A stretch of 64,000 nt of DNA from Mycolicibacterium duvalii (lineage in GTDB: Bacteria; Actinomycetota; Actinomycetes; Mycobacteriales; Mycobacteriaceae), in the NCBI RefSeq assembly GCF_010726645.1, contig NZ_AP022563.1:5146001-5210000 (forward strand). The letters run 5' to 3'. The notes below the pieces were generated by a model that saw nothing but the letters and a program-made list of their open reading frames with translations, had not been told where the DNA came from and ran no database searches. This document shows positions 1 through 7,130 of the stretch, piece after piece. The position numbers were made by a program, and so were the translations under genes. How positions within the stretch are numbered: position 1 is the first letter of the stretch; every line of letters begins with the position of its first letter.

Positions 1-344
1 ACGAGTTGCGAATCCAGCGCCGTCCCGACGGCACGCTGCAGCACCCACCGGTGCCGGCCGTGTGGGCCGACAAGGATGCCCCTGTCGACTACGTGGTGGC
101 CTCCGGAAACGGCACGGTCTACAGCTATGTGGTGCATCACGCGCCGAAGGTGCCCGGGCGCAGCCTGCCGTTCGTCGTCGCCCTCGTCGAACTGGAGGAG
201 GGCGTGCGGATGCTCGGCGAGCTGCGCAACATCGACCCCAGCGAAGTGCAGATCGGATTGCCTGTGCGCGCAACGTACATCGACTTCCCGGACAGCGACG
301 TCAGCCCCGCGTGGACGCTGTACGCGTGGGAGCCGGCCCGGTGA
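1..344 (+). CDS. chsH2: ChsH2 C-terminal part (DUF35/OB-fold), truncated by window edge
   Basis: The frame is open to the left edge, so only about the last 114 residues are seen. They look like the OB-fold (DUF35) half of a MaoC-DUF35 fusion, with segments such as VVASGNGTVYSYVVHH and LPFVVALVELEEGVRMLGEL. In the M. tuberculosis igr operon the protein in this position (ChsH2) has an N-terminal MaoC half that pairs with ChsH1 to hydrate the cholesterol side-chain enoyl-CoA, and its DUF35 half binds the aldolase Ltp2. The next two genes here are chsH1-like and ltp2-like and the junctions overlap, which supports the name. The internal TTG at 6 is not a credible start because the domain is incomplete there. 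Function is inferred from family and gene order. Confidence 0.85.
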   Translation, partial: ELRIQRRPDGTLQHPPVPAVWADKDAPVDYVVASGNGTVYSYVVHHAPKVPGRSLPFVVALVELEEGVRMLGELRNIDPSEVQIGLPVRATYIDFPDSDVSPAWTLYAWEPAR

Positions 345-742
345 GCGCCCCCGCCCTGGAGGTCGGAGCGGTCCTGCCCGAACTGCAGATCTACGGCGAC
401 CCGACGTTCATCGTCTCCACGGCGATCGCGACCCGCGATTACCAGGACGTCCACCACGACCGGGACAAGGCCCAGGCCAAGGGATCCAAGGACATCTTCG
501 TCAACATCCTGACCGACACCGGCCTGGTGCAGCGCTACCTGACCGACTGGGCGGGCCCGACGGCCAGGATCACGTCGATCAGTCTGCGTCTGGGTGTGCC
601 GTGGTACGCCTACGACACGATCACGTTCACCGGCGAGGTCACCGCTGTCGACGGCGACGTCGCCACCGTGAAGGTGGTCGGCGCCAACAGTCTCGGCAAT
701 CACGTCATCGCCACGGCGACACTTACCTTGGGGGATCACTGA
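341..742 (+). CDS. chsH1: ChsH1, MaoC-like enoyl-CoA hydratase subunit
   Basis: This 133-residue single hot-dog protein starts at a GTG overlapping the chsH2 stop and ends by overlapping the ltp2 start. The segment DYQDVHHDRDKAQAKGSKD fits the MaoC/hydratase-2 active-site region, where an Asp and a His activate water. Homologues form a heterotetramer with the MaoC half of ChsH2 and hydrate the 3-oxo-4,17-pregnadiene-20-carboxyl-CoA intermediate of sterol side-chain removal. The tight overlap on both sides implies translational coupling and fixed stoichiometry with chsH2 and ltp2. The size is normal for the family. The overlapping long frames on both strands here are shadows. Confidence 0.88.
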   Translation: MSAPALEVGAVLPELQIYGDPTFIVSTAIATRDYQDVHHDRDKAQAKGSKDIFVNILTDTGLVQRYLTDWAGPTARITSISLRLGVPWYAYDTITFTGEVTAVDGDVATVKVVGANSLGNHVIATATLTLGDH

Positions 743-1899
743 TGCTCTCCGGAAAGGCCGCGATCGCGGGTATCGGCGCGACCGACTTCTCGAAGAACTC
801 GGGCCGCAGCGAGTTGCGTCTGGCCGCCGAGGCGGTTCTCGACGCACTCGACGACGCCGGGCTGGCACCTGCCGATGTCGACGGCCTGGTCACGTTCACG
901 ATGGACTCCAATCTGGAGACCGCGGTGGCCCGCGCCACCGGAATCGGTGAGCTGACCTTCTTCAGCCAGATCGGGTACGGCGGCGGCGCGGCGGCCGCGA
1001 CCGTGCAGCAGGCGGCGCTCGCCGTCGCGACCGGCGTCGCCGAAGTGGTGGTGGCCTACCGGGCGTTCAACGAGCGTTCCGGGCACAGGTTCGGTCAGGT
1101 GATGACCGGTCTGACGGTCAACGCCGACTCGCGCGGTGTCGAGTACAGCTGGTCCTACCCGCACGGCCTGAGCACACCGGCCGCCTCGGTGGCGATGATC
1201 GCGCAGCGTTACATGCATGAGTATGGGGCCACCAGCGCCGATTTCGGTGCCGTCTCGGTCGCCGACCGCAAGCATGCCGCCAACAATCCGAAAGCCCACT
1301 TCTACGGCAAGCCCATCACGATTGAAGACCACCAGAACTCCCGGTGGATCGCCGAGCCGCTGCGGCTGCTCGACTGCTGCCAGGAAACCGACGGCGGTGT
1401 CGCGATCGTCGTGACGACCCCCGAGCGGGCCAAGGACCTCAAACACCGCCCGGCGGTGATCGAGGCCGCGGCCCAGGCTGCCGGCGCCGACCAGTTCACC
1501 ATGTACTCGTACTACCGTGAGGAACTCGGTCTGCCGGAGATGGGGTTGGTGGGCCGACAACTGTGGCAGCAGAGCGGGTTGTCGCCCAACGACATCCAAA
1601 CCGCCGTCCTCTACGACCACTTCACGCCGTACACGCTGATCCAGCTCGAGGAACTCGGTTTCTGTGCCCGAGGTGAGGCCAAGGATTTCATCGCCGGCGG
1701 TGCGATCGAGATCGGTGGACGACTCCCGATCAACACCCACGGCGGTCAGCTCGGCGAGGCCTACATCCACGGTATGAACGGCATCGCCGAGGGTGTCCGG
1801 CAGCTGCGCGGCACTTCGGTGAACCAGGTGCCCGACGTCGAGCATGTGCTGGTCACGGCGGGCACCGGGGTACCGACCTCGGGACTGATCCTGGGTTGA
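742..1899 (+). CDS. ltp2: Ltp2, thiolase-fold aldolase of sterol side-chain cleavage
   Basis: This 385-residue protein of the SCP-x thiolase-like 'lipid transfer protein' family starts at an ATG sharing bases with the chsH1 stop. It shows the family opening (KAAIAGIGATDFSKNSGRS) and the late Tyr/His region (LYDHFTPYTLIQLEELGF, then NTHGGQLGEAYIHGMNG). In cholesterol degradation Ltp2 performs the retro-aldol step that releases propionyl-CoA and leaves androstenedione. It does so in complex with the DUF35 half of ChsH2, encoded two genes upstream. It is the last gene of the igr-type operon; the steroid theme stops here and resumes near 25000. Thiolase catalytic cysteines are not conserved in this clade. 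Confidence is high from family and order. Confidence 0.9.
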   Translation: MLSGKAAIAGIGATDFSKNSGRSELRLAAEAVLDALDDAGLAPADVDGLVTFTMDSNLETAVARATGIGELTFFSQIGYGGGAAAATVQQAALAVATGVAEVVVAYRAFNERSGHRFGQVMTGLTVNADSRGVEYSWSYPHGLSTPAASVAMIAQRYMHEYGATSADFGAVSVADRKHAANNPKAHFYGKPITIEDHQNSRWIAEPLRLLDCCQETDGGVAIVVTTPERAKDLKHRPAVIEAAAQAAGADQFTMYSYYREELGLPEMGLVGRQLWQQSGLSPNDIQTAVLYDHFTPYTLIQLEELGFCARGEAKDFIAGGAIEIGGRLPINTHGGQLGEAYIHGMNGIAEGVRQLRGTSVNQVPDVEHVLVTAGTGVPTSGLILG

Positions 1900-2533
1900 G
1901 ACCCACCGTGAATAACGAAACGCTGCCTTGCGGTAGCGGTCGTCGCCTGCCGACATTGCCCAGCGAAGGGCCGCTCAACTGCAAAGACATGTCAGGCTCT
2001 GCCGAAAGATGTGTTGCTCAACTCGTTGACTGAGAAACCACTCGGACCGCAGTTCTAATTTACCGGTTGACGAGGATTTCAGCAAATGTTTAGCATTGTG
2101 GATCTTGATGTGTCCGATCGGCTGGTGTAGCGCATGGAACTGGTCTTATGGATGGAACTTGGGGGTCACACCGCAAAAAATTGACGGCGGTGTGTAGTTT
2201 TAGCGAAGCCACGGCCTCCGCTGGTCTAGGGGACTGGGCGTTCGTTCGGCATGAACGAGGTCGGATATGACGCAACACCATCTCCAAGGGAACGTCGGAG
2301 ACGTCCTCGGTTCTGCAGCGGTCTCTCTTGCCGACTCGCGCCACCCATGGTCTGCGTCCGGGACCATGCCGGTCACCGGCTTGCCGGTGTCAGCGGGACC
2401 AGGCTGGGCTGGGTCCGCCCAAGGTTTGGGTAGTGGTAGAGCAGTTTCACCGGCTCTAGCCGGGGTCCTTGAGCAGGACCCGCTGCAACAGCGCGTTTTG
2501 TCGCAGCGCGTCGGGAGTGCGGCCAGTCGGGAC
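1900..2533 (+). other. 634-base intergenic region before the first atypical regulator
   Basis: No convincing gene is present. The part from about 2040 to 2210 has visibly more A/T runs than the coding DNA on either side, and it marks the junction between the steroid operon and the glycan block. A frame in phase with the downstream regulator is open from 2267 and could extend that protein by 89 residues. The extension has no recognisable domain and the receiver fold is complete without it, so I treat it as leader. Confidence 0.5.
2067..2096 (+). promoter_or_regulatory. putative sigma-A-type promoter
   Basis: TTGACG at 2067-2072 and TAGCAT at 2091-2096 are separated by 18 bases. The second element fits the mycobacterial TAnnnT -10 pattern. 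It lies in the A/T-richer gap and points toward the regulator genes. A leader of more than 400 bases would be needed to reach the start at 2534, so this is tentative. Confidence 0.35.
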
Positions 2534-3172
2534 ATGTTGGCCACCGCGCGCGTGGTGATCATCGACGACATCAGGCTGCAGCGCGAGGCACTCGCCACCA
2601 TCCTCGACCACGTCGGCGTGTCGACCACCGCCACGGCGTGGGACTTCGCCTCTGTCGTCGATGCCGCAGACAAGATGGCCGCCGACATCGTTCTGCTCAG
2701 CATGACCGCGCGCCAGAAAATCGACTTGCTCCGGGTTGCGCGCGAGGCCTTTCCGCAAGCCAAGGTGATCGTCGTCGGTATCGCTGAGGACGACGAAGAG
2801 GGCATCATCGCGTGCGCAGAGGCCGGGGCCGCCGGATATCATCTCCGCACCGATTCGCTCTTTGAACTGCTCAACGTGATCTCACGGGTAGTCGTCGGTG
2901 AGTCTGCCTGTCCCCCAGTGGTATCGACAACGTTGCTTCGCCATCTGACCTCGATCGCAACGGAGCGCCGTACGGGCTCGATGAAGCTGGATCTGACGAC
3001 CAGGGAGATGCAGATCCTTCGCATGCTCGAGATGGGCCTGTCGAACCGGGATATCGCTGACCGACTCTGCATAAGCCTGCATACCGTGAAGAACCACGTC
3101 CACGCCGTGTTGAGCAAACTCGGGGTCAACACCAGGGCCGAAGCTGCGGCTCTGGTGAGGTCGATCCGGTAG
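2534..3172 (+). CDS. Atypical NarL/LuxR-type response regulator lacking phospho-acceptor Asp (paralogue 1)
   Basis: Residues 6-115 form a receiver-like fold and 153-208 a LuxR-type helix-turn-helix (LTTREMQILRMLEMGLSNRD, then HTVKNHVHAVLSKLG). The acidic pair is kept (D11, D12). The phospho-acceptor position reads LLSM (Ser56 instead of Asp), and the conserved Lys is Arg105 (YHLRTD). Phosphorylation control is therefore unlikely, and another input such as ligand or dimer control would be expected. The start at 2534 was chosen because the receiver begins four residues later; an in-frame extension to 2267 exists. A close paralogue follows at 3618-4274. Position suggests control of the downstream glycan genes, which is inference. 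Confidence 0.75.
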   Translation: MLATARVVIIDDIRLQREALATILDHVGVSTTATAWDFASVVDAADKMAADIVLLSMTARQKIDLLRVAREAFPQAKVIVVGIAEDDEEGIIACAEAGAAGYHLRTDSLFELLNVISRVVVGESACPPVVSTTLLRHLTSIATERRTGSMKLDLTTREMQILRMLEMGLSNRDIADRLCISLHTVKNHVHAVLSKLGVNTRAEAAALVRSIR

Positions 3173-3349
3173 GAATCGGAGCGGGAACTAGTCACACGAC
3201 GGGTTCGAAATCGCTCCAATGGACCATATGCGCCAAGCCCCGGTCCGGTTGATAGTTGACCAGTGACGACGGACGAACCGGCGGCTGAACCCAACCGGGT
3301 GAGGCGTACGACCACGGCCAGCGGTACCGGGGACGTCCGATACAGGCTG

Positions 3350-3391
3350 CCTTGCGCGGTCCGTCCCCCGCTCGTGACGGACCGCGCAAGG
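3350..3391. repeat. perfect 16-bp inverted repeat with 10-base loop
   Basis: CCTTGCGCGGTCCGTC at 3350-3365 is matched exactly by its reverse complement at 3376-3391. The hairpin is GC-rich and lacks a T tract. It lies about 180 bases after the first regulator and about 250 before the receiver of the second. It could be a terminator, an mRNA stability element or a protein-binding palindrome. Confidence 0.8.
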
Positions 3392-3558
3392 TCGGCGACG
3401 CTGAGGTCGAACCTTCGGTTACCGGGTCATCTGCCGTCGACACTGCCCGCACGCCGGGTCGGGAGCCACTGATGTCAGCGCGACACTTCGCGGGTGCGAC
3501 CGGGCCCTTCGGCCGCGCGACATCGATGGCCCTCCCATCCTGGGACGGCGCCGAGGTC

Positions 3559-3581
3559 GCATCGGCGCATCGGCGCATCGG
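3559..3581 (+). repeat. tandem octanucleotide repeat GCATCGGC, 2.9 copies
   Basis: Units occupy 3559-3566, 3567-3574 and 3575-3581, the last missing one base. Because 8 is not a multiple of 3, gain or loss of a unit shifts the reading frame. Removing one unit would place ATG 3472, which has GGGAG at 3461-3465 as a ribosome site, in frame with the downstream receiver domain. Confidence 0.75.
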
Positions 3582-3617
3582 AACGGGCATAAGCCGGACG
3601 CGCTCGGGGAGAGCAAC

Positions 3618-4274
3618 ATTCTGCTCGTCGACGACCGCGCCCTCTACCGTGACGCTCTCGCTTCCATCTTCAAGACCTACGGAGCTGCCGGCGTCCGGAC
3701 GGCGTGGGACCTGTCGTCGATCATCACAGGCATCGATGCCGCCCGACCGAGCGTGATACTTCTGAACACCCCAACTCGTGGCATCGGTGAGATACTGAAT
3801 GTGCTTCTGCGGCTGGCCCCCCGCACCCCGGTGATCGCGGTCGCGGTATCAGAACACGACGAAGCGGCAATCATCGCGTGTGCAGAAGCAGGGGTAGCGG
3901 GCTACCACATGCGCACAGATTCTCTTGCAGATCTATTGGTGCTGATCAATGCTGCTGCAGAAGGCCGAATCTCGTGTCCCCCAGAGGTCTCGGCCTTGTT
4001 GCTTCGTCGGCTGTCCACGGTCACCGCGGACCGGAACCTTGTCGGCAGGGATCCGGTCCTTACGGGCCGTGAGATCCAGATCCTGCGACTGCTGGAGCAG
4101 GGCCGGTCGAACCAGGACATCGCTGTCCGACTCCATATCGCGGTACATACGGTCAAGAACCACGTGCACAATCTCTTGACCAAGCTCGGTGTCCGAAGCC
4201 GATCCGAGGCAGCGGCTCTGTCGCGCAGCCTTCGGCTGGGCGATGGTGCCCAGGAGGACTGGCTCGGGGACTAG
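3618..4274 (+). CDS. Atypical NarL/LuxR-type response regulator (paralogue 2), start unclear
   Basis: The protein is closely similar to the regulator at 2534-3172 (IIACAEAGVAGYHMRTDSL against IIACAEAGAAGYHLRTDSL) and has a full C-terminal LuxR helix-turn-helix. Counting from 3618, the acidic pair is D5/D6, the phospho-acceptor position is Asn50 (ILLNTP) and the conserved Lys is Arg99, so it is also a non-phosphorylatable receiver. The frame is open from 3405 but has no ATG, GTG or TTG before 3753, which would cut the receiver in half. Options are a non-AUG start near 3618-3621 behind GGGGAGA at 3606-3612, a frame change at the octamer repeat from ATG 3472, or decay. Fold assignment is firm; start and expression are not. 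Confidence 0.65.
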   Translation: MLLVDDRALYRDALASIFKTYGAAGVRTAWDLSSIITGIDAARPSVILLNTPTRGIGEILNVLLRLAPRTPVIAVAVSEHDEAAIIACAEAGVAGYHMRTDSLADLLVLINAAAEGRISCPPEVSALLLRRLSTVTADRNLVGRDPVLTGREIQILRLLEQGRSNQDIAVRLHIAVHTVKNHVHNLLTKLGVRSRSEAAALSRSLRLGDGAQEDWLGD

Positions 4275-4424
4275 CCGAATTTAGCTCCGATGGCCCATGT
4301 ACGCAGGCATACTCGGCCCCGATAGTGAAGTGGTGATCATCGGGTTAGCTCCCTCCCTCGATTCGGCGCCGCTGGCGAACGACTCGGGTAACGGCGCAGC
4401 CATGTTTGTCAGGGCCACGCGCTG

Positions 4425-6209
4425 ATGTGTGGGATAGTCGCGTGCCTTAACGAGGGGCCGGCCACGGGCTACCTTCTGCCCGCGCTTCGTCGTCTCGAGT
4501 ACCGCGGATATGACTCGGTCGGTATCGCCGTGACCACTCAGGACGGGGCGGTAGCGCGGCTTCGTTCGGTCGAACGGATCGACGCACTCGAGGCGGCGGT
4601 ACTGCGTTGGGCTGGAGCGCCGTTGGGCGGCGCGGGCATCGGTCACACCCGTTGGGCCACACATGGCGGGGTGTCCACCGCGAACGCCCACCCACTGAGC
4701 GACTGTAGCCACCGCATCAACCTGGTGCACAACGGGATAATCGAGAACGCCGGACTACTGCGCCGGCGGCTCGAGCGGTCCGGTCATCGGTTCGAGTCTG
4801 CCGTGGACAGCGAAGTGATCTGCCACCTGATCGAGGATCAGCTGTGCGATGCCGGGGACCCGCTCCTGGCGGTGCGGCGGGCCCTCTCCCTGCTGGAAGG
4901 CAGCTGGGCGATAGCCGTCCTCGACGCGGCCAGCGGCCGAATCATCGTCTCGTGTCATCGTTCCCCACTGTTGCTTGCGCACACCGCCAGCGCCGTGTTG
5001 GTCGCCAGTGACATCGCTGCTGTCGGTGAATGGGTCGAGAGGTTCCGTGTGGTCGACGACGGTGACGTGCTGGAGCTCTCCGATGTCGAGCAGCACGGTC
5101 AGTCGACTGCCGGTGCCACCGTATTCGGGAAGACCGGGGGTGTGGGCAGCGTCGAGACCCCGGGTCTCGGTGGATATGTCGACTACATGGCCAAGGAGAT
5201 CGACGAGCAACCTACCGCGGTGGCGCGATTGCTCGCAGAGCTGGCGGATGGAGTGGCCGACGGAAGCCTCTGGCGTGGCCTCTCGATGCCGGCATTCGAG
5301 CGTCTGCGCGTCGTCGGTTGCGGCACCTCCTTGAACGCGGGTCATGTCATCGCCAATCTGGTGCGCCGATTCGGCGGCGTGCCGGCCTGCCTCACTGTCG
5401 CCAGTGAGGCGAACAGCGAGGTGGTTGAACCAGATACCCTCTGCCTGGCGATCAGTCAATCCGGTGAGACGGCAGACGTACTGCGCGCGGTGACTACGTG
5501 TGCGCAGCCGGGCACACTTCTCGGGCTGACAAATAATTCGCATTCCACCCTTGCCAGGAGCGCCGACGCCTTCCTGTCATGCAACGCTGGTCCCGAAATC
5601 GGCGTCGCGGCGACGAAGACCTTCGTTTGCCAGGTGATAGCCGGTTGCGCGTTGATGATCTCCGCCCTAATCGCGGTAGGGCGCTTGTCGACCAGTTCTG
5701 CAGCTGGACTCGTCGACACGATGGAGAGTCTCCCGCAACGCTTGGCGAAGGCCACCGCAGCAGCCGCTTCGGTGGTCCCTGATATAGCTGAGAAATACTG
5801 TACAGCTCCGGGTTTCATCTACATCGCACGCGGCACCGGAGTGCCCTATGCGGCCGAAGGCGCGCTCAAGCTCAAGGAGCTGACGTACCGATGGGCCGAG
5901 CACTATCCCGCCGGTGAGCTCAAACATGGTCCTCTCGCGCTCATCGGTAGCGGCACCCCGGTGGTCGCCGTACGCGGCGCGGACAAGAAGCTGGCGGCGA
6001 ATATCGCGGAGGTCGAAGTCCGGGGCGGTCATGTGGTCAGCGTGGGTACGGCGGAAAGCACCATACCGGTCCAAGCTGACCTCGCAGCGCCATGGGGGCC
6101 GTTGGAATGCATAGTTCCGCTCCAGATGCTGGCGCGGACAATCGGTCTCACGCTCGGGTGGGATGTCGACAAGCCGCGGAACCTTGCGAAATCCGTAACG
6201 GTGGAGTGA
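4425..6209 (+). CDS. glmS: Glucosamine-fructose-6-phosphate aminotransferase (GlmS paralogue)
   Basis: The 594-residue enzyme converts fructose-6-phosphate and glutamine to glucosamine-6-phosphate, the entry to UDP-GlcNAc. The start is fixed by MCGIV, where Cys2 is the glutaminase nucleophile. The N-terminal Ntn amidotransferase domain shows RRLEYRGYDSVG and GHTRWATHG. Two SIS isomerase domains follow (GCGTSLNAG, then SQSGETADVL and later ARGTGVPYAAEGALKLKEL). The C-terminus DKPRNLAKSVTVE is typical. Placement directly before glycosyltransferases, away from a housekeeping context, suggests a dedicated copy that raises amino-sugar supply for this glycan. Whether the genome has a second glmS cannot be seen here. 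No strong ribosome site precedes it. Confidence 0.93.
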   Translation: MCGIVACLNEGPATGYLLPALRRLEYRGYDSVGIAVTTQDGAVARLRSVERIDALEAAVLRWAGAPLGGAGIGHTRWATHGGVSTANAHPLSDCSHRINLVHNGIIENAGLLRRRLERSGHRFESAVDSEVICHLIEDQLCDAGDPLLAVRRALSLLEGSWAIAVLDAASGRIIVSCHRSPLLLAHTASAVLVASDIAAVGEWVERFRVVDDGDVLELSDVEQHGQSTAGATVFGKTGGVGSVETPGLGGYVDYMAKEIDEQPTAVARLLAELADGVADGSLWRGLSMPAFERLRVVGCGTSLNAGHVIANLVRRFGGVPACLTVASEANSEVVEPDTLCLAISQSGETADVLRAVTTCAQPGTLLGLTNNSHSTLARSADAFLSCNAGPEIGVAATKTFVCQVIAGCALMISALIAVGRLSTSSAAGLVDTMESLPQRLAKATAAAASVVPDIAEKYCTAPGFIYIARGTGVPYAAEGALKLKELTYRWAEHYPAGELKHGPLALIGSGTPVVAVRGADKKLAANIAEVEVRGGHVVSVGTAESTIPVQADLAAPWGPLECIVPLQMLARTIGLTLGWDVDKPRNLAKSVTVE

Positions 6210-6266
6210 CCGCTTCACCTCTGCACGAATGACACACGCCAAAAAACCAACGGGGGAGATGATCTC

Positions 6267-7130
6267 ATGATCGATGTCACATCAATAAGCGGCAACGGCA
6301 GCAACAGTCAGGCCACGATACCGGGGAACGGCTCGGTACCGATGTCCGGTGCGCGCCAGTCAGCTCGAACTGAGCGTTCGACAGTGAGCCTGGTGATCCC
6401 GGTACGCAACGAGGCCCGCAACATCGCGTGGGTGCTCGAACAGATCGCCGACGACATCGACGAGATCATCATCGTCGATGGCGACTCTACTGACGCGACG
6501 TTGGTGACAGCGCGCCGCTACCGACCAGATGTCCGGGTCGTACAGCAGGAGGGAATCGGTAAGGGGAGTGCCTTGCGTACCGGTTTCATGGCTGCCACCG
6601 GCGATGTCATCGTGATGATGGACGCCGACGGGAGTATGGCACCGCAAGAGATTCGCCATTACATCCACTTTCTCTCGAATGGGTACGATTTCGCGAAAGG
6701 ATCGCGTTTCATCGGCGGTGGCGGATCACTGGACATCACCCTCTTCCGCAGATTCGGGAACCGCTTTCTACTGACAGTCTTCAACAGCCTCTACGGAACG
6801 GATCTGACAGACCTCTGTTATGGGTTCTGTGCATTCCACCGGCGCTATCTCGAGCATCTTTCCTTGTCGGCAACCGGGTTCGAGATCGAGGCCGAGATGG
6901 TCGTGCGAGCTATGCAAGCTGGACTACGCATCGTCGAGGTCCCGAGTTTGGAGATGCCGCGCCGTGCCGGGAAATCGAACCTGCACGCTATACGTGACGG
7001 AATTCGGGTGCTGCACACCGTTGTCGGCGGCCATCGGGCGGGCCTGTCAGGACGCCTGGTACAGGCAGTCTCGAACAGGCACGCCGACCGTGGGCGCCCC
7101 AGCCTGGCAGCAACGGTGCCGTCCCGATGA
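6267..7130 (+). CDS. GT2 glycosyltransferase, polyprenyl-phosphate sugar synthase-like
   Basis: This 287-residue protein has a DPM1/GT2 fold: SLVIPVRNEARNI, IIIVDGDSTDAT, the DxD region VMMDADGS, and SRFIGGGGSLDITLFRRFGN. It lacks long C-terminal membrane helices. Family members transfer a sugar from a nucleotide donor to polyprenyl phosphate; mycobacterial relatives include dolichol-phosphate-mannose-type synthases and the hexosamine-specific PpgS. With GlmS upstream and a deacetylase downstream, a HexNAc donor is an attractive guess but is not shown by sequence. A ribosome site GGGGGAGA ends 7 bases before the ATG. The stop overlaps the next start (ATGA), beginning a chain of coupled genes. 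Confidence 0.85.
   Translation: MIDVTSISGNGSNSQATIPGNGSVPMSGARQSARTERSTVSLVIPVRNEARNIAWVLEQIADDIDEIIIVDGDSTDATLVTARRYRPDVRVVQQEGIGKGSALRTGFMAATGDVIVMMDADGSMAPQEIRHYIHFLSNGYDFAKGSRFIGGGGSLDITLFRRFGNRFLLTVFNSLYGTDLTDLCYGFCAFHRRYLEHLSLSATGFEIEAEMVVRAMQAGLRIVEVPSLEMPRRAGKSNLHAIRDGIRVLHTVVGGHRAGLSGRLVQAVSNRHADRGRPSLAATVPSR

Noticed and set aside
2267..2533. 89-residue N-terminal extension of the first atypical regulator
   Set aside because: There is no domain and no similarity to the paralogue, and the receiver is complete from 2534. It is kept only as an alternative start.
1900..2533. Mobile-element remnant at the junction of steroid and glycan blocks
   Set aside because: The region is A/T-richer but shows no inverted repeat pair, target duplication or transposase fragment that I can see.
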